Of a DNA stretch of 64,000 nucleotides, positions 24,543-36,587 are shown in pieces. The position numbers and the translations under genes were made by a program. The notes under the pieces are model-generated. The model did not search any database. It was not told the DNA's origin and saw only the letters and a list, made by a program, of their open reading frames with translations. The stretch is from positions 62,001 to 126,000 of the forward strand of contig JAPYMA010000383.1 in assembly GCA_035041965.1 (NCBI GenBank), read 5' to 3'. How positions within the stretch are numbered: position 1 is the first letter of the stretch; the number at the start of each line of letters is the position of its first letter. The DNA is from Anisakis pegreffii (lineage: Eukaryota; Nematoda; Chromadorea; Rhabditida; Anisakidae).

Positions 24543-27500
24543 TTCCGCAATGAATATTCAGTTGGTTCACTGATTTTATACAGTTGACGACACAGCTACG
24601 GGATATGTTCGTTGTTCAGTTAGTCATTAAAGTCACAATCTTTGCTGATCGATCTCTTCCCAAATTGGTGAGTAACATTCAACAAACGCGTTTTCCAGCA
24701 GCAATTTAAACACGGAATCGCTTCAGACAACGTTTATGCGAATGACATCTGCAGTTTGAATGCCTCACTGAAACTGAGTTAAGCGGAGGCCGTTCTGCTG
24801 ACTATGAATAATTGTCTTTCCTTATGAGTGCTGAATACTGCATCGATCGCAATAAATATCGTATATCTGCGTTGGTGACATATGCAATTATGCGTTTAGT
24901 TGTGAACATGAACGGATTCTACTTATGATCACATCAACCACCCGCATACATCCAAACAACTGCAATTCACTTCATTCGTCAAACGAACATCACTAAAAAA
25001 ACCCACAACCGATAATCTCTTCAGCTGTCTCTACAATTGCAATGTCTCACCCGATTGAAGAGTTTTAAATTCGAGGAATGCAAAATCGTGGAATCTCTAA
25101 GGATCGATTGTTCATTTGAACTTCAGTGAGGGTAATGGAAAACAGACAACATTTAACGAATGCGCTTGTGGATTATTCTGTGCAGTATTCGTATCACACG
25201 AAGTTTGCACTTACAATTTGAAAATAGCACATTTCATAAGAGTAGCCACAACGATTTGTGATTTTGTGGTACCAAAAAGAGTTAGTAATTTGTTCCATTT
25301 GCAAAATTAGCAATTTGTTCCATTTAGAAGGGAACAAAAGACTCATAAAACGCACGCTTTTCTCTTACAGTTATAATATCACATCGCCATTACTTTGTGA
25401 CGATTTAAAATTTGATTCAATTCAATGGTGCATTCATTCATGGAAGCGAAAAAGTCTTATAAAAACGAAATATTCTCGGATTCTGCGACAATATGAAAAG
25501 GGAAAACATGAAAGCGAGACTACTCATAAATGCGAATAAGATTAATTGAATTCGAAATAATGAACGTAATTCGTGAAAACGTGCAAAAAAATTGACGAAT
25601 AACTGGGATTGGAATGGAATTTCGTTTTGTTTGATTCTCAGAAATTCACTCAGCCAGTCTTCATCTACGCCAACTGAACTCGAAATGATCATTCGAGCAA
25701 AATAAAGAATGAATGTGATAGAATTCGTTGTAAAATTCTTTCAAAGAGTATTTGCACTAATCAGGAACAAACTTTTCTCAAGATAAAATTTTCGACGAGG
25801 TAAACAAAAATAAAAATGAAACTTCCTTGAAGATATATCATCAATTTGATTGCAACGAGAAACCTCTCGATAAAGCAAACAAGTCTGTTATCGAAGGTTT
25901 CAAATTCCGTCACAAATAGATCAGTGCTCCGGATTGTTGTGATGTTTTGTCGGATTAGTGGAGAAAGATTGTGAGGTTATTAGTGAGCTGATACATCCCA
26001 TCATCATCAAAATGAAGGTTACTACTACTATATCATCTTGTTGTTTGATTATGATCGTATATTTAATGATCAATCATCGATAGATCAATGAATAAATACA
26101 ATAACAATCACTTTTATTACAATAAGACTATGCGTTGCACATCTTATACATTTCTATCGAGCATTAATTTGAGGGACTAGCGAGAGCTCTATGCGAGTTC
26201 AATGTGAGTCAACAGTTTGGCTAAAATCATGTTCGCAATCACCTTGATGAAGGATTAGACCAAAATCGGTAGACATAACAACGAAACTCTCTCCAGTAAC
26301 TGTGAGCAACAACTTCGTGCATCAGTTCACCAACCAACAGTGTAAGCGAACTTGCTGATTCTAGACGCCTCACCAAGACAACTATTTAAAAGCGTTTCAT
26401 TACGTTCAGCCGAAGTATGCCGATAAAATCTCAAAAGTGTTTTTTGTGTGACAAAAAAATGCGAACTCCTAAAGCCGGAGTGATGAGAGATGGATGTACG
26501 ACGCTTCAAGGAATCCTCTAAGAAATGCTAGTGGATTTGTGTATTACTCAAATAATTGTCATTCCAAAATACTGCTCCATAAAATATCGGTCTTTTATTG
26601 CTCGTAAACCCGATCATCATCAATCCGTTTCACTTTCTTAAACTAAAAAACTTCAACTTAATTATTCGTGCCCATCACGCGCTAGTGAAACATCAACCCA
26701 ATCGTTGATCAATCACTACTGCGAATATGATGAGTTACTAGTAAACGTTTAATCTCCCACTTATAGTAGCCTCAAAATGCATGGTGGTACCAAGCTGTGC
26801 CAGTTCTATTGATAAGTTTAAACAGAAAGAACTGCAATTTTAAGGGACAATTTCAAGTGCTGGAAATTTCGCACAAAATTTGATTTCATTCGGATGGACT
26901 TTTAATAAGCCGTCAATAAAAATAAGAAATGGTAGCAACGTTCATGCCAGGAAGAGAATAACATAAAAATGACAACAAACCGACGACAAAAACGCTCACA
27001 AGGCCGAGCTGTCAATCAAATTTGAATCAATCAGCAAGTTTTTGCGCTGGAATCGTTCATTCTAAAAGTATTATGCGTTTGACTAAATGAATAAATGATA
27101 AGCGAATTTGACTGATCGTGAATAAATAAACGAAGAGACACGAATCAACGCAATTAGATGCATCTACAGAAAAGAATTCACTCGAATATCAATAAATGTA
27201 CTACATAACTCAATTCATCGGTCAGGACTGAATGAAACCACGTTCTGAGCGGACATGAGAGCACCTAGAAAAATGTTAATGGCCTAGCCACAGAGTGATT
27301 TATGAGAGTTATTATGCGATCTGATGAAGTAATCTTCTTGCAGTAGCTGAACATACTATCGCTCATATTTTCCACTATCCGATTCCAACCAATTTGAACT
27401 TTTTGACATTCAATCACACATTACCTAGTTCATATGAGCAAATAAAATTTTATGTACTCAGTACTTTTCATTGCTTATCACAATGCAGACGAATCGCAGT

Positions 27501-29051
27501 ATCACAATGAAACAGTTCATCTACTACTAGTGCATTTAAACTAATTGTCCATACTGCTAAATAAAATCTAACTGTCAGATAGGAACAGAAATTTGAAGAC
27601 ATTCCATAGCCAACAGTTGATTGATCATGGGTATCTGATGCTTAGTGGAACTGAATTCGAAAAAATACAGTACCAAGACTATGACTAACAACAAGAGCAG
27701 CAGGAAGAGTAATAATGAACATTGTAATAACTAGTATTACCTCCATCAATAATAATGAAAGCAACAACATTAATTTTCGTAACCGTCATGTATGAGAATG
27801 CTATTGATATAAATAAATCCATCGCCAATAACACTGATCACTTTGATCAGATCATCACCAGTGATCAGTAGAACAGATGATGTTCTAGTGATTCCTTCGA
27901 TGCTCACTATCATAAAGACTGCTAGCTTGAATAGTTTGACTAACTGCTCGTAGAGCGGTGCAAAAGAACACTTTACAAAACGCAAGAAATAATTTTTCCG
28001 TAAATTATCTCGTCTTGCGAAATAGTTTTCTCAAACTACTCAAAAAAACTATTTGGCACACTACGACAAAGAGGTTGAATGAATCGAGTGGATAAAACGA
28101 TAAAATGAAATTGATGCAGCGAAAGTTTGAAACACTTAACTAAGCGAGAAACGGAAAATTGAATTCAATAAGCTTTCAGTCTTTTCAGGAGTGATCTTGT
28201 GAGTAAATAATCGCTGCTGTTTAATTATAAAGTCTAAGCATAAACCGAAAAGCGGATAGAGACCACTATTACCGCTCATGGTTAATATAAGCTGCCTGAT
28301 GATAATGGTGCTGTGTTCGAATCCAGTACTTCGTTTTGCTTTACACAAACATCCATATAGTTGGTGACTGATGCACTGCACATCACGAGCTCATCCCACA
28401 GCATGGGCATATTGAACGCAAAATAAGGAAACCAATCAAAAAGTGAAAGCAACATTCAAGATTGGTCCTCAAAAATATTAAAATTAGCCGTCTGGGAACC
28501 ATTGTTTGCGATAGCAGCATCGTGAACTACTCTTCAGATTCACCCTTCATCTGTTTGCAATTACCAGTATGGATAGGAATGTATTTCAGCTGTATTCAGC
28601 GATACTGGAGACTTGCTAAAGTATTTGCAGATAACATTAAACAAATCTTTTGATGCAACTCTTCAACGTTATCGCATATGGCGATCAAATAGAGCAATGA
28701 AATTGAAATGCTAACAAAATTCACAAAAACAGTTTGGAGAAGTAGTGAGAAATGAATTGCTTTAAAAAATGGAACCAAACAGCAATAAAATTTATTTCAG
28801 ACATGAAAAAGTATCACATGAATTGAGCATGCAGCGAATAGCGCTAAAATGAAGAATAACATAAAGTACGATTAACTTCGCCTGAAGGTATTTTTTTTGT
28901 TTGTTTTTGCCAACAAATGCCCTCATTTCGAAATTCTTACTCGAATTTCATGACAATTGTCGAAAAAATTGTTTGGCAGATGACGCTAGGATTAGTCGAG
29001 AAGGCTCGCTGCTTGAAAAAAAGAAGGCTCTTAACGACAGGATCTCATTAT
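24543..29051. other. Long gene-poor stretch
   Basis: Only isolated frames: minus 25438-25692 (84 codons, ATG start, with a hydrophobic segment LILFAFMSSLAFMFSLFIL), minus 27770-27985 (non-ATG start) and minus 28136-28381. None has splice partners or homology. A near-tandem AGTAATTTGTTCCATTT pair lies at 25283-25327. TGATCA words cluster near 27835-27870. Confidence 0.4.
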
Positions 29052-29413
29052 TTATTCAGTTGGATGTTGTATGACCACTTGAGAAGACGAGATCACATAG
29101 GCAATGAAGCTCTCGAAACGTTTTATTAGTCGCTTCAACGAGGCAATTTTCGGTTCATTCAGAAAAAATACATTGCTGATCAAAACATCTTTCGTGTATG
29201 GATTCGGTAAACAAGCCACGAAGTACCCATCCACTGTTGTTGTCATACCCAATGTTGGACTAGGTCTCAAGGAATGAATCACACGAAATTGCACAGTTTG
29301 GGTCTTTCGACAAACTAAGTCTCGAGAAGGAAAAAAGAAGAACAAAATTAGGTTGTCACCATTCGTCAGCGATCTATCGGACACACCTGGATTGGTCTAC
29401 ATTTAGATGACAT
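29052..29413 (-). CDS. Small unknown protein, probably two exons
   Basis: A 27-base first exon from the ATG at 29413 (MSSKCRPIQ) can splice across about 75 bases to a frame reading TQTVQFRVIHSLRPSPTLGM, TTVDGYFVACLPNPYTKDV, LNEPKIASLKRLIKRFESF and ending VIQHPTE. The body is clearly protein-like: mixed hydrophobic and charged, with Pro and Gly in turns. The stop TAA overlaps an AATAAA. I cannot name it. The intron assignment is a guess; an unspliced start at 29384 is also open. Confidence 0.45.
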
Positions 29414-29954
29414 TTTGATTGAACAAGCAATAAATTTGAAGACGCAAACGCAATTTGCAAGTAAGAAGTAAATTTGTCGAATAATAATAAAATATAACAA
29501 TACTAACATTAATAACAATAATGCTGCCATTGAAAATCTCTAATAGTCATTAGGTCGGTGAATATGATCATTATGCAATATGCAAACATTTATGCAAATC
29601 ACTTCATTAAAATCCTCACAATCAGTGCAGCCCATTTCAGTGAGCGATTAAATGAACGAATATGCAATGCTTTGCACGGCTTTGCAAAAAAGTTACTGAA
29701 TCCAATAATCAAGAATAAGACGTCGGCGTTACAAATTGCAAATAAATTGCGAAAATTCTGAAAATCGGCTTGAATTAGACGAATTGTAAAATTGCATTAC
29801 GTTATTAAGCATGCGATCTATCAACGGTGACTCCACAATGTATGCTTAAATCGCTCATAATTGCATATGCCAAAGCATGAATAACAAATAGACAACAAAT
29901 GCTACTCACATTTTGCAGCAGCCGCATGCTTCTAGATCGACTGCGCTATCCGTT
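29414..29954. other. Gap without a supported gene
   Basis: A plus frame at 29558-29761 is open (67 codons) but has no support. Confidence 0.4.
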
Positions 29955-30360
29955 TGACATAGATCTAAGTAAATGGCTATAGCTCCTCAGGAAAGCAAAA
30001 TCGCTCGACAAAATATATGTTACTCTGAATGAAGAGATCCAGCTGGATTCACTGATGCAAAAAAATTCAGATGTTACTGGGCAAACTTGAGAAGACGGTA
30101 GCCTGGCAGGTGGCACCTGAGAGAGTATTAATAAAATGCCTTTATCTCCTCAACAGGGCCAAATTGGCCAGTAAAATCTTTAATATTCTGAATCTAGAGG
30201 GTTTGCTGGATCGAACGGTGAAAAAAAATTCGCATGTTTCCGGGCAAACCTGAGAAGACGGTTAGCTCGAAGATCGCAATCCGCCTATTGCTAATATGAA
30301 CGTATTGATTGCTCTATAGTGATCAATTTGTATTAATGAGCGCGAGCGACTGCGCTATTG
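29955..30360 (+). repeat. Copy 1 of the ~410-bp interspersed repeat
   Basis: Starts near AGATCTAAGTAAATGGCTAT and ends with ATTGCTAATATGAACG and an AGCGCGAGCGACTGCGCT-like hairpin. It shares long near-identical blocks with 31140-31605, 40283-40945 and, inverted, 40126-40262. A 60-codon frame inside is not kept in all copies. Confidence 0.85.
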
Positions 30361-30631
30361 TTCTGAAAGCTGAGAATCTTTGCTATCCAGCTGTGTCAAA
30401 AAATCTGATCCTTATTGGTCAAATCTGAGCATACAGGAGGCCTGATTGTGGTACATCATCTGTAGATTCTCCTAGCAAGGAAGCACCTTCATAAAATCAG
30501 CTATGGCTACACTTTTCTCCTAAATCGTGACTTCTTTCATCAGAATATCATGAAGGTTCCCTCAGGAAAATTTGAACTTGTTTATGAGCTGAGCAGAGTA
30601 TATTTTGTTTGCTGATCGCATGTGGCAAAAC

Positions 30632-30705
30632 ATATTGACGCTGGCCGGAATTGAACCTGCGACCCTCAGTGTGTTAAGAGTACTGTAATGCTTGATCTGG
30701 AGGCA
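30632..30705 (-). other. tRNA-like relic (3' two thirds)
   Basis: The minus strand reads CAGTACTCTTAACACACTG followed by GGGTCGCAGGTTCAATTCC, which looks like an anticodon arm (TCTTAA loop) and a T-arm/B-box. The T-stem GCAGG/CCGGC has one mismatch, the anticodon loop is about four bases too long, and no 5' acceptor strand pairs with CAGCGTC. So this is a tRNA pseudogene or tRNA-derived repeat, not a working tRNA. Confidence 0.4.
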
Positions 30706-30849
30706 TTTTTCTCGCCTCACATCTCTCGAAATGCCATAGTCTGGTCTTTTCCGTGATCCATTCATCACACCGAGTCGATCGATACCAAAATTATCGAAAA
30801 AAGAGCAAAAAAAAATTCCGCGAAAAAACCCTGACCATACGATCATACA

Positions 30850-31139
30850 AACAAACGATCATACGATCCCTGACGATCTCAAAATCGGGATTTTCGAGAT
30901 ATCATATCTCAGCTCCGGATTGACATTTCGAGACGATCTAAATGGCTTTGAGGTGACCTTCATCATCTGAGAAAGAATGTCGCAAGAATTATTCCGATCG
31001 GCCAACGAAAACCCGCCTCTCGAGACCCCAAAAACCGCAAAAATCGTCATTTCAGGATTTTCGGCTGATGGACTCATTTTTTCTGCAAATTTCTCAAATT
31101 TCGTACCAATCGAACTGGAAAATCCTGTTCCACTCGGTT
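30850..31139. other. Stretch between repeat copies
   Basis: Short imperfect words of ATCTCGAAAAT type in both orientations; a 72-codon minus frame (30859-31077) without support. Confidence 0.4.
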
Positions 31140-31605
31140 TTGAAGCATAATCGACGATCGCAATCCGCCTATTGCTAATATGAACGTATTGATTGCTCTA
31201 TAGTGATCAATTTGTATGAATAAGCGCGACTGCGCTATCGAATTGAGATAGATCTAAGTAAATGGCTATAGCTCCTGAGGAAAGCAAAATCGCTCCACAA
31301 AATATATGTTACTTTGAATGAAGAGATCCAGCTGGATCGACTGATGCATAAAAATTCACATATTACAGGGCAAAACTGAGCATACGGTTGCCTTGAAGGT
31401 GCCACCCGAGATAGTTTTAGTAAAATGCCTATCTATATCTCCTCAACTAAGCCAAATTGCTCAGTAAAATTTATATTATTCTGAATCTAGGAGTTCTCCT
31501 AGATCGAACGATGAAAAAAGTTCACGTGTTTCCGGGCAAACCTGAGAAGACGGTCGGCCCGATGATCGCAATCTGCTCATTGCTATATTAACGTGTTGAT
31601 TGCTC
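31140..31605 (+). repeat. Copy 2 of the ~410-bp interspersed repeat
   Basis: Begins with the tail block (GATCGCAATCCGCCTATTGC) and runs through a full unit to a second tail near 31563. More diverged than copy 1. The AAGCGCGACTGCGCTAT hairpin at 31222-31237 is intact. Confidence 0.85.
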
Positions 31606-33440
31606 TTCAGTGATCAGTGCACATGAATGATCTATTACTGATAGTTCTTGATCTTAGAGAATCTGATGAATTGGTGTTTAAATGACTGACTATCGGTATC
31701 AAACTGTTTATGTGATGTCACTTACTGCATGCCATCAATGTATTTGATCAACTTCACTAGTCATCATTGTTTCATGATGAACATTGATCAAAAATGATCA
31801 ATGGACCATATTTTATTCGCGTGTGTTGATCAGTAAACACTTGCAAGGTTGTGGCATGTTCGATGCGGTTTGATATTGTACTGTGAAAGCGATTGCGATG
31901 TGGTTATGTTATGATAGTGTTTGATGGGTCTTCGATGTTGAAGTTACTGAGTTAGGTGGTATTGATTTGATGATATTCAGTTTACCTTTGCTTCAAATGA
32001 TTGACTAGTGATAATATTAGGTTGCCAGGATTGAATGATATCGTAAAGTGATAACCGATCGCAGCACATCGCTGACTGATAATCCATGGTGAATAATTCT
32101 CTTTCTAGGACATCAGGACGCGTAATGGATCACGGCCGATGGCGTCGAGCGAACGATGTAGTGGTATTACGCGATCTGAATGGAGTGAGTATTGATGATT
32201 CGATTTTGAGCTGAATTGGTAAATAGAATATCGTGATATTTGTTTTGACTTTTTGCTATAATCATTGTATTGGTGCTTTTTTCAGGATGATATTTGAAGT
32301 GCGGTCAGTTGTTCTGGATCCCGTCGAGAGGGCAAACGTCGGCCCTACATGAAGGTATTTGCGATAAAAGAGAGTGTGTCACCAATGGGTTCAAGATCAT
32401 CATCTTATAAAACAACATCGCAATCTTATATCCGATATGGCAACACGACGCAGGGTGCATCAACGCACCTCAGGCCAGTTTTCCAACATTTTGAACTTTA
32501 GCATCATTTAGAGTATTTAATTTTTTCTAGTATCTTAGGATCGTAATAAATGAACATTAGTTGACTGAGCATCACATGTTTTTCGCATTATTTGGTTGAT
32601 ATATATGACAAAAGAAAACAAAATTAAAATTAAACCGTATTGAGTGACCACTTTTTTACATTATTCTTTTTACATTTATTCATTTAGTTACAAACATTGA
32701 TATATTTGTAAATGCTGATCGTTGTTTACTTCTACATTCGTAAATGTGTTATTTGTGCATATATTTTCAAGTTCAATTGTTTAATATGAACGTGTATCAG
32801 TAACTTTAATATTGAATATGTAATGTTTCATATTATCTCCTGAGCCCCTGGGATGAACTACCTGTTTGTGGATGAGTCTGATGCTTCAAAATCGTTGAGC
32901 TTTATGTTCAGTGCAAATTCAGAAACACCTCAGTGAAGTTCCAAGCATTCAGTCGGAAATTGTGCTCTCAAAATTACCTCCATTCGGGCGGTTCTAGCTT
33001 AGTTGGTTATAGGCCTGTTTAGATTTTATGCATGTAGCCTGAAGAAGGGTCCGAACTTCATGCGCATGCTTCAATGCAGATACCTAGATCAGACTCAGCA
33101 TGATGCATAAGCTCTTGAAAGTGGTGAATTCTTGAAGGCACAGGTATTGTCTGAAAACAGTTGTTGCAATCGTGGGAGGGAGTGCACCTAGTGATGTTGA
33201 TAATTACACTGGCACATTAAAAAACATTCCTTCAAAAATTGAGTTTCAATAGTGTAGGGTATGAAGAGCCTTATGGTGGTAGCGGTAGGTCTGGAAAGTT
33301 CGCCTGGACCACTCACCCGAAGAGTCGAGTCGCTAGGTGGTGACTCGAAGAACGTCTTCTTGGTAGTGCTGTTTAGCGACAGCTGAATTGAGTCGCTAGC
33401 GATATCATGTATGTAGTCAATGGATATTTTTTAAAAGCAT
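31606..33440. other. Gap with one possible spliced unit
   Basis: Apart from the candidate at 32109-32354 no gene is supported. TGATCA words are again frequent at 31600-31850. Confidence 0.4.
32109..32354 (+). ncRNA. Possible spliced transcript with GC-rich exons
   Basis: Two GC-rich islands in AT-rich DNA have excellent splice signals: acceptor CTCTTTCTAG before 32109, donor GGA/GTGAGT at 32184, acceptor TTTTTTCAG before 32286 and donor AAG/GTATTT at 32354. All joined frames close soon after the junction, the longest reading MDHGRWRRANDVVVLRDLNG. This could be part of a coding gene whose other exons I missed, or a noncoding RNA. Confidence 0.25.
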
Positions 33441-33790
33441 ATTTTGGTTGCATGGGTGATCCCAACCCGTCGAGCTGCCAATAAGAGGGGCTAGGTTTAG
33501 GTAAATGCGACAGGCGCTCCCCGCCTACCGGCAGTCTCGGCGAATCGGGGAGAAATACTTAAAAATATGTTGATGATGCTTACCCGGGTATCGTCATCAT
33601 TCATCTTCGAAATAAAATACGGGCGTTCCCGGCCCGAGAAAGGCGCCGATTTGACCGGGGATAGGGAATTGCGCGTAAGTTGGCCTGAGTAGTGTCTTCG
33701 GGCATTTGCTCAGGTAACGAGGGTTCCCGGACTCACTGTGCGCACTTTCTCTTAACAGGGGGGAATTATGATCGGGTTGACCATTGGCTT
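33441..33790. other. GC-rich patch in AT-rich surroundings
   Basis: Words such as GGCGCTCCCCGCCTACC and CCGGCCCGAGAAAGGCGCC set this patch apart from its flanks. The minus strand has a 69-codon frame ending FYFEDE (33597-33806, start codon not ATG) and a good donor CGG/GTAAGC near 33581, so an exon is possible. A foreign or repeat origin is also possible. Confidence 0.4.
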
Positions 33791-34651
33791 GCACATATGA
33801 AATCATTTCACTCAGTTCAATGTTGCTAAATGCGTTACAAGGAGAAATCTCTGAGGTGTTTGTGGTTACTCGCCGAAGCTTATCTATTTGCTTCTATCAT
33901 AATGCATTCATACAACATTGCTGATGCAATCCTTGTTTCCCCTGCCAGTTTGATTATCATCTCTTGCTAGTGCCACTGAAATAACATAGAAGATGGGGTT
34001 TGAATACTACCAAAATGATGAATCAGTACCTTTGGCTTCAAGAATTCACCACATTTGAGAGCTTTACACATGCTGATGTTGAGCTAGGTAGCTGTGGTCT
34101 AGCTTCTGCATCGAGTTTAGACTTCTCTTTAGGTTGCTGGCGTGAAGTCTTCTCAGGCTCAAGACTAACTGAGTCATAACTTCTCGAGGAAAGGTGGCTT
34201 GGAGAAACATTTTCGAAAAAAACTCATGAAAGTTTAGCGACTACCAGTATAATTATCACTTGTCAATAGTGCCACTGAAATAATTCGAGAGTTTCTTCGA
34301 AAATTTCGTGCAAATATCCTGATTAAAGGGATGAGTTCAAAGTATGAATAGTAGGGTTTTCCACTCATAAAATTGGTGTGTTGTGGAAACTCACTAAGGT
34401 GGTCCCTGAAAATCCCCGTGTCAAAGCTGATGGCTATTGTATGAAGATGAAAATCCCTCTGTCATATTTTGATGAGATTTTCCTCGGAATGATGTTTCGT
34501 TTTTTGTTGTTCATTCGTTGTATCGTTGAATGATATTTTTCGAAACGTTGAATAAAAGTTTTTAATCGCTTGTTACATGACCTGTTCACCAAAATTTGGG
34601 GTTACCTTTGAAAATCCCGAATTATGGTGACAGGTCATCTTTTTGTGGTGG
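33791..34651. other. Gap without a supported gene
   Basis: The words TAGTGCCACTGAAATAA occur at 33969 and 34270, about 300 bases apart. Nothing else stands out. Confidence 0.4.
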
Positions 34652-35035
34652 TCAACGAGCGATGCTCGTGTAATTGTTGCGAGGAAACGGTGAAAATGGA
34701 GGCATATCTTCACTATGTATAGTATTCACCAATTTGCAGACGTCGTGAGCGTTTGGTGACCATTGGAGATCCGAAATTGGCTTGCTTGACGAGTTTAGTT
34801 TGAAATTTCGTTTGCAGAAACATTTGATTAACGCCCTTGCAAAAATTTTAATTTGAGTTTTAGTGGCGATTTCAGTTCGCGGTTTTTGCGACATTTTGAT
34901 TGGCTTCAGCTCCTGACGAAAATGAAATTGTTCGATGTGGCAGTAAAGCATCTTGCTGATAATGAAATGTCGAAGATGAAATGAAAACTGTAAAGCATTT
35001 GTGCAGTATTCATTCACATGAAATGAGAGTTCCAT
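34652..35035 (-). CDS. Orphan open frame, 127 codons
   Basis: The longest frame of the 25-39 kb region. It starts MELSFHVNEYCTNALQF; an internal Met begins MSQKPRTEIATKTQIKIFAR and the frame ends NNYTSIAR. Composition is protein-like (Lys, Ser, Pro-rich end). No homology or signal is recognised, and the segment upstream belongs to a duplicated block, so a chance or decayed frame is possible. Confidence 0.3.
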   Translation of the reverse strand: MELSFHVNEYCTNALQFSFHLRHFIISKMLYCHIEQFHFRQELKPIKMSQKPRTEIATKTQIKIFARALIKCFCKRNFKLNSSSKPISDLQWSPNAHDVCKLVNTIHSEDMPPFSPFPRNNYTSIAR

Positions 35036-35039
35036 CGAT

Positions 35040-35240
35040 TGGTATGAAAATTGATTCAGGTTCAGTTAACCAAATTGTGAGTATATCAAATGATTTGAAA
35101 ACTGTCACTGCGTTGATGTCATAAACAATGTGTATATAGCATTTCTGCAAACGTAAATGCCTCTGTTCCCCTGCTAAAATGTGAATCAGTACAAAAGTTT
35201 TATTAAAGTATGATAGAACACGTGTGCATCTCTGCTTGGT
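35040..35240. repeat. Diverged segmental duplicate (partner 38630-38850)
   Basis: Both copies contain TTGTGAGTATATCA and then TATAGCATTTCTGCAAACGTAAA at similar spacing, followed by a TTCTGTT/TTAAAATGT block. The copies are in the same orientation about 3.6 kb apart. Confidence 0.6.
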
Positions 35241-35527
35241 ATTCATGAAAACGTTTGATGAATATCATACATCTATCATGATCCATTATGCATCTCGACG
35301 ATGAGAGAAATGAAAAGTTATAGAAGACTGCAATCGCTTCGTAGATTCTTAACACCAGCAGAAAGCTTAGGTAGTGTGATATATCAATTTTTATGTACAG
35401 CTACTCCCTCCAAACATAAAATAAGAGAATCATTGAGTTTTAAAATGAAATAGGAAACGCATAAAACAGCATGACTTCGTAAGCGACATTCATTTTTGGC
35501 ATCAATTGCAACCGGATCACTCTCGTC

Positions 35528-36251
35528 ATGCAACGAATTGTTCATACCATTGCTGCATTACTCCTGATCAGTGTAATATCGGCTGTTGGAGGAAGGCAAT
35601 CAACAATGAGTTAGTTTATTATAACATCTAGATTCGATCGTGCTTACATTGCCTCAATCCTTTTCTCTCTTGAGGAGGGTAACTAACACCTTCAGATTTA
35701 CTTTGCTGCAGATGCACATCGTAATATCCTGAATTCTCTCTCAGTGTTGCCTATTCATACTGATCGTGAGTAGAACATCGAACCACTTCCATTAAAGAAA
35801 TCGATGCTTGGTAACTTGCAAGACATTTCAATTTTCAGTAGAGATTCTAGATATCTAGATCCTTGCAGTTCATTTTTTTCGATTAATTTTAGATATTTTC
35901 AACAGATACTTTGATATAAGTTATTTTCAAAATTTTTCAATACTTCAATTTTCAATTTTTATCAGTCATATACACCATTCCATGATTGTGTTGGTTTCAA
36001 TCCATAAAGTGATGAAACGGAAGCTATTCGCTTGTAGGTGAACTTTTGTGACAATGGAGCAGAAATATCCTATTCTACATCACACCCTTTATTAATTCCA
36101 AGCCATTCAACACACCAAGTATTATATTCATACCGATAAATTTTCCTCTTTAAAAGCGTGAATTTACGCAACTAAAGTTTCACTTTGTTCAGGATTTGAA
36201 AAGGAATTACATTCAGTATTCCTTGCCATGCCTACGCTGCAGTCACAGTAG
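35528..36251 (+). CDS. Three-exon small secreted protein (64 aa), function unknown
   Basis: Exons 35528-35609, 35712-35765 and 36193-36251 join with phases 1 and 1. The N-terminus MQRIVHTIAALLLISVISAV is a strong signal peptide, with cleavage likely after the Ala-Val-Gly-Gly region. The mature part would be about 40 residues, reading NAHRNILNSLSVLPIHTD and FEKELHSVFLAMPTLQSQ. It has no cysteine, so a disulfide-stabilised toxin or antimicrobial fold is unlikely; a secreted peptide or amphipathic helix is more plausible. Donors are GTTAGT and GTGAGT and acceptors TTGCTGCAG and TTGTTCAG. It is one of very few plus-strand candidates. I found no dibasic processing sites. All three junctions falling in frame makes chance less likely, but there is no homology. 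Confidence 0.55.
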
Positions 36252-36274
36252 AGGGTAACAGAACTTTTTTAGAT

Positions 36275-36587
36275 CTATGGATCTCTAATTTGATCGACGA
36301 AAATTTCAGCATGCTCAAGTATTTGCAAAGCTAGCAGTCGCGGTTGTTCTGGGAACCCTCTGGCAAGAAGTTCGTGTATGAAAGCGCTTGACGGATGCAG
36401 AGAATGTAGTGAGTTCGATGACTCTCTAGCTTGACGGCTTTTGAATATCTGCACATAATCAGAATTGCTCGTTCTTCCAGTTTGGTAATTATGACATTTC
36501 AGAGAAAAAACAGAAAATGGAATCTGAAGAACTACACGAGGAGCAATCATCTCAGGATGATGATAAGACACGTGAACAAAGTGTGCC
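36275..36587 (-). CDS. Possible terminal exon on the minus strand
   Basis: An acceptor CCTTTCAG at 36588 opens a 104-codon frame: AHFVHVSYHHPEMIAPRVVL, later FIHELLARGFPEQPRLLAL, ending IFVDQIRDP. It is protein-like and tail-to-tail with the small secreted gene. A candidate upstream frame exists near 36660-36810, but phases could not be settled. Not recognised. Confidence 0.35.

Noticed and set aside
30071..30253. 60-codon frame in repeat copy 1, similar to one in copy 4b
   Set aside because: The frame is broken in copy 2 and the similarity is explained by nucleotide repeat identity.
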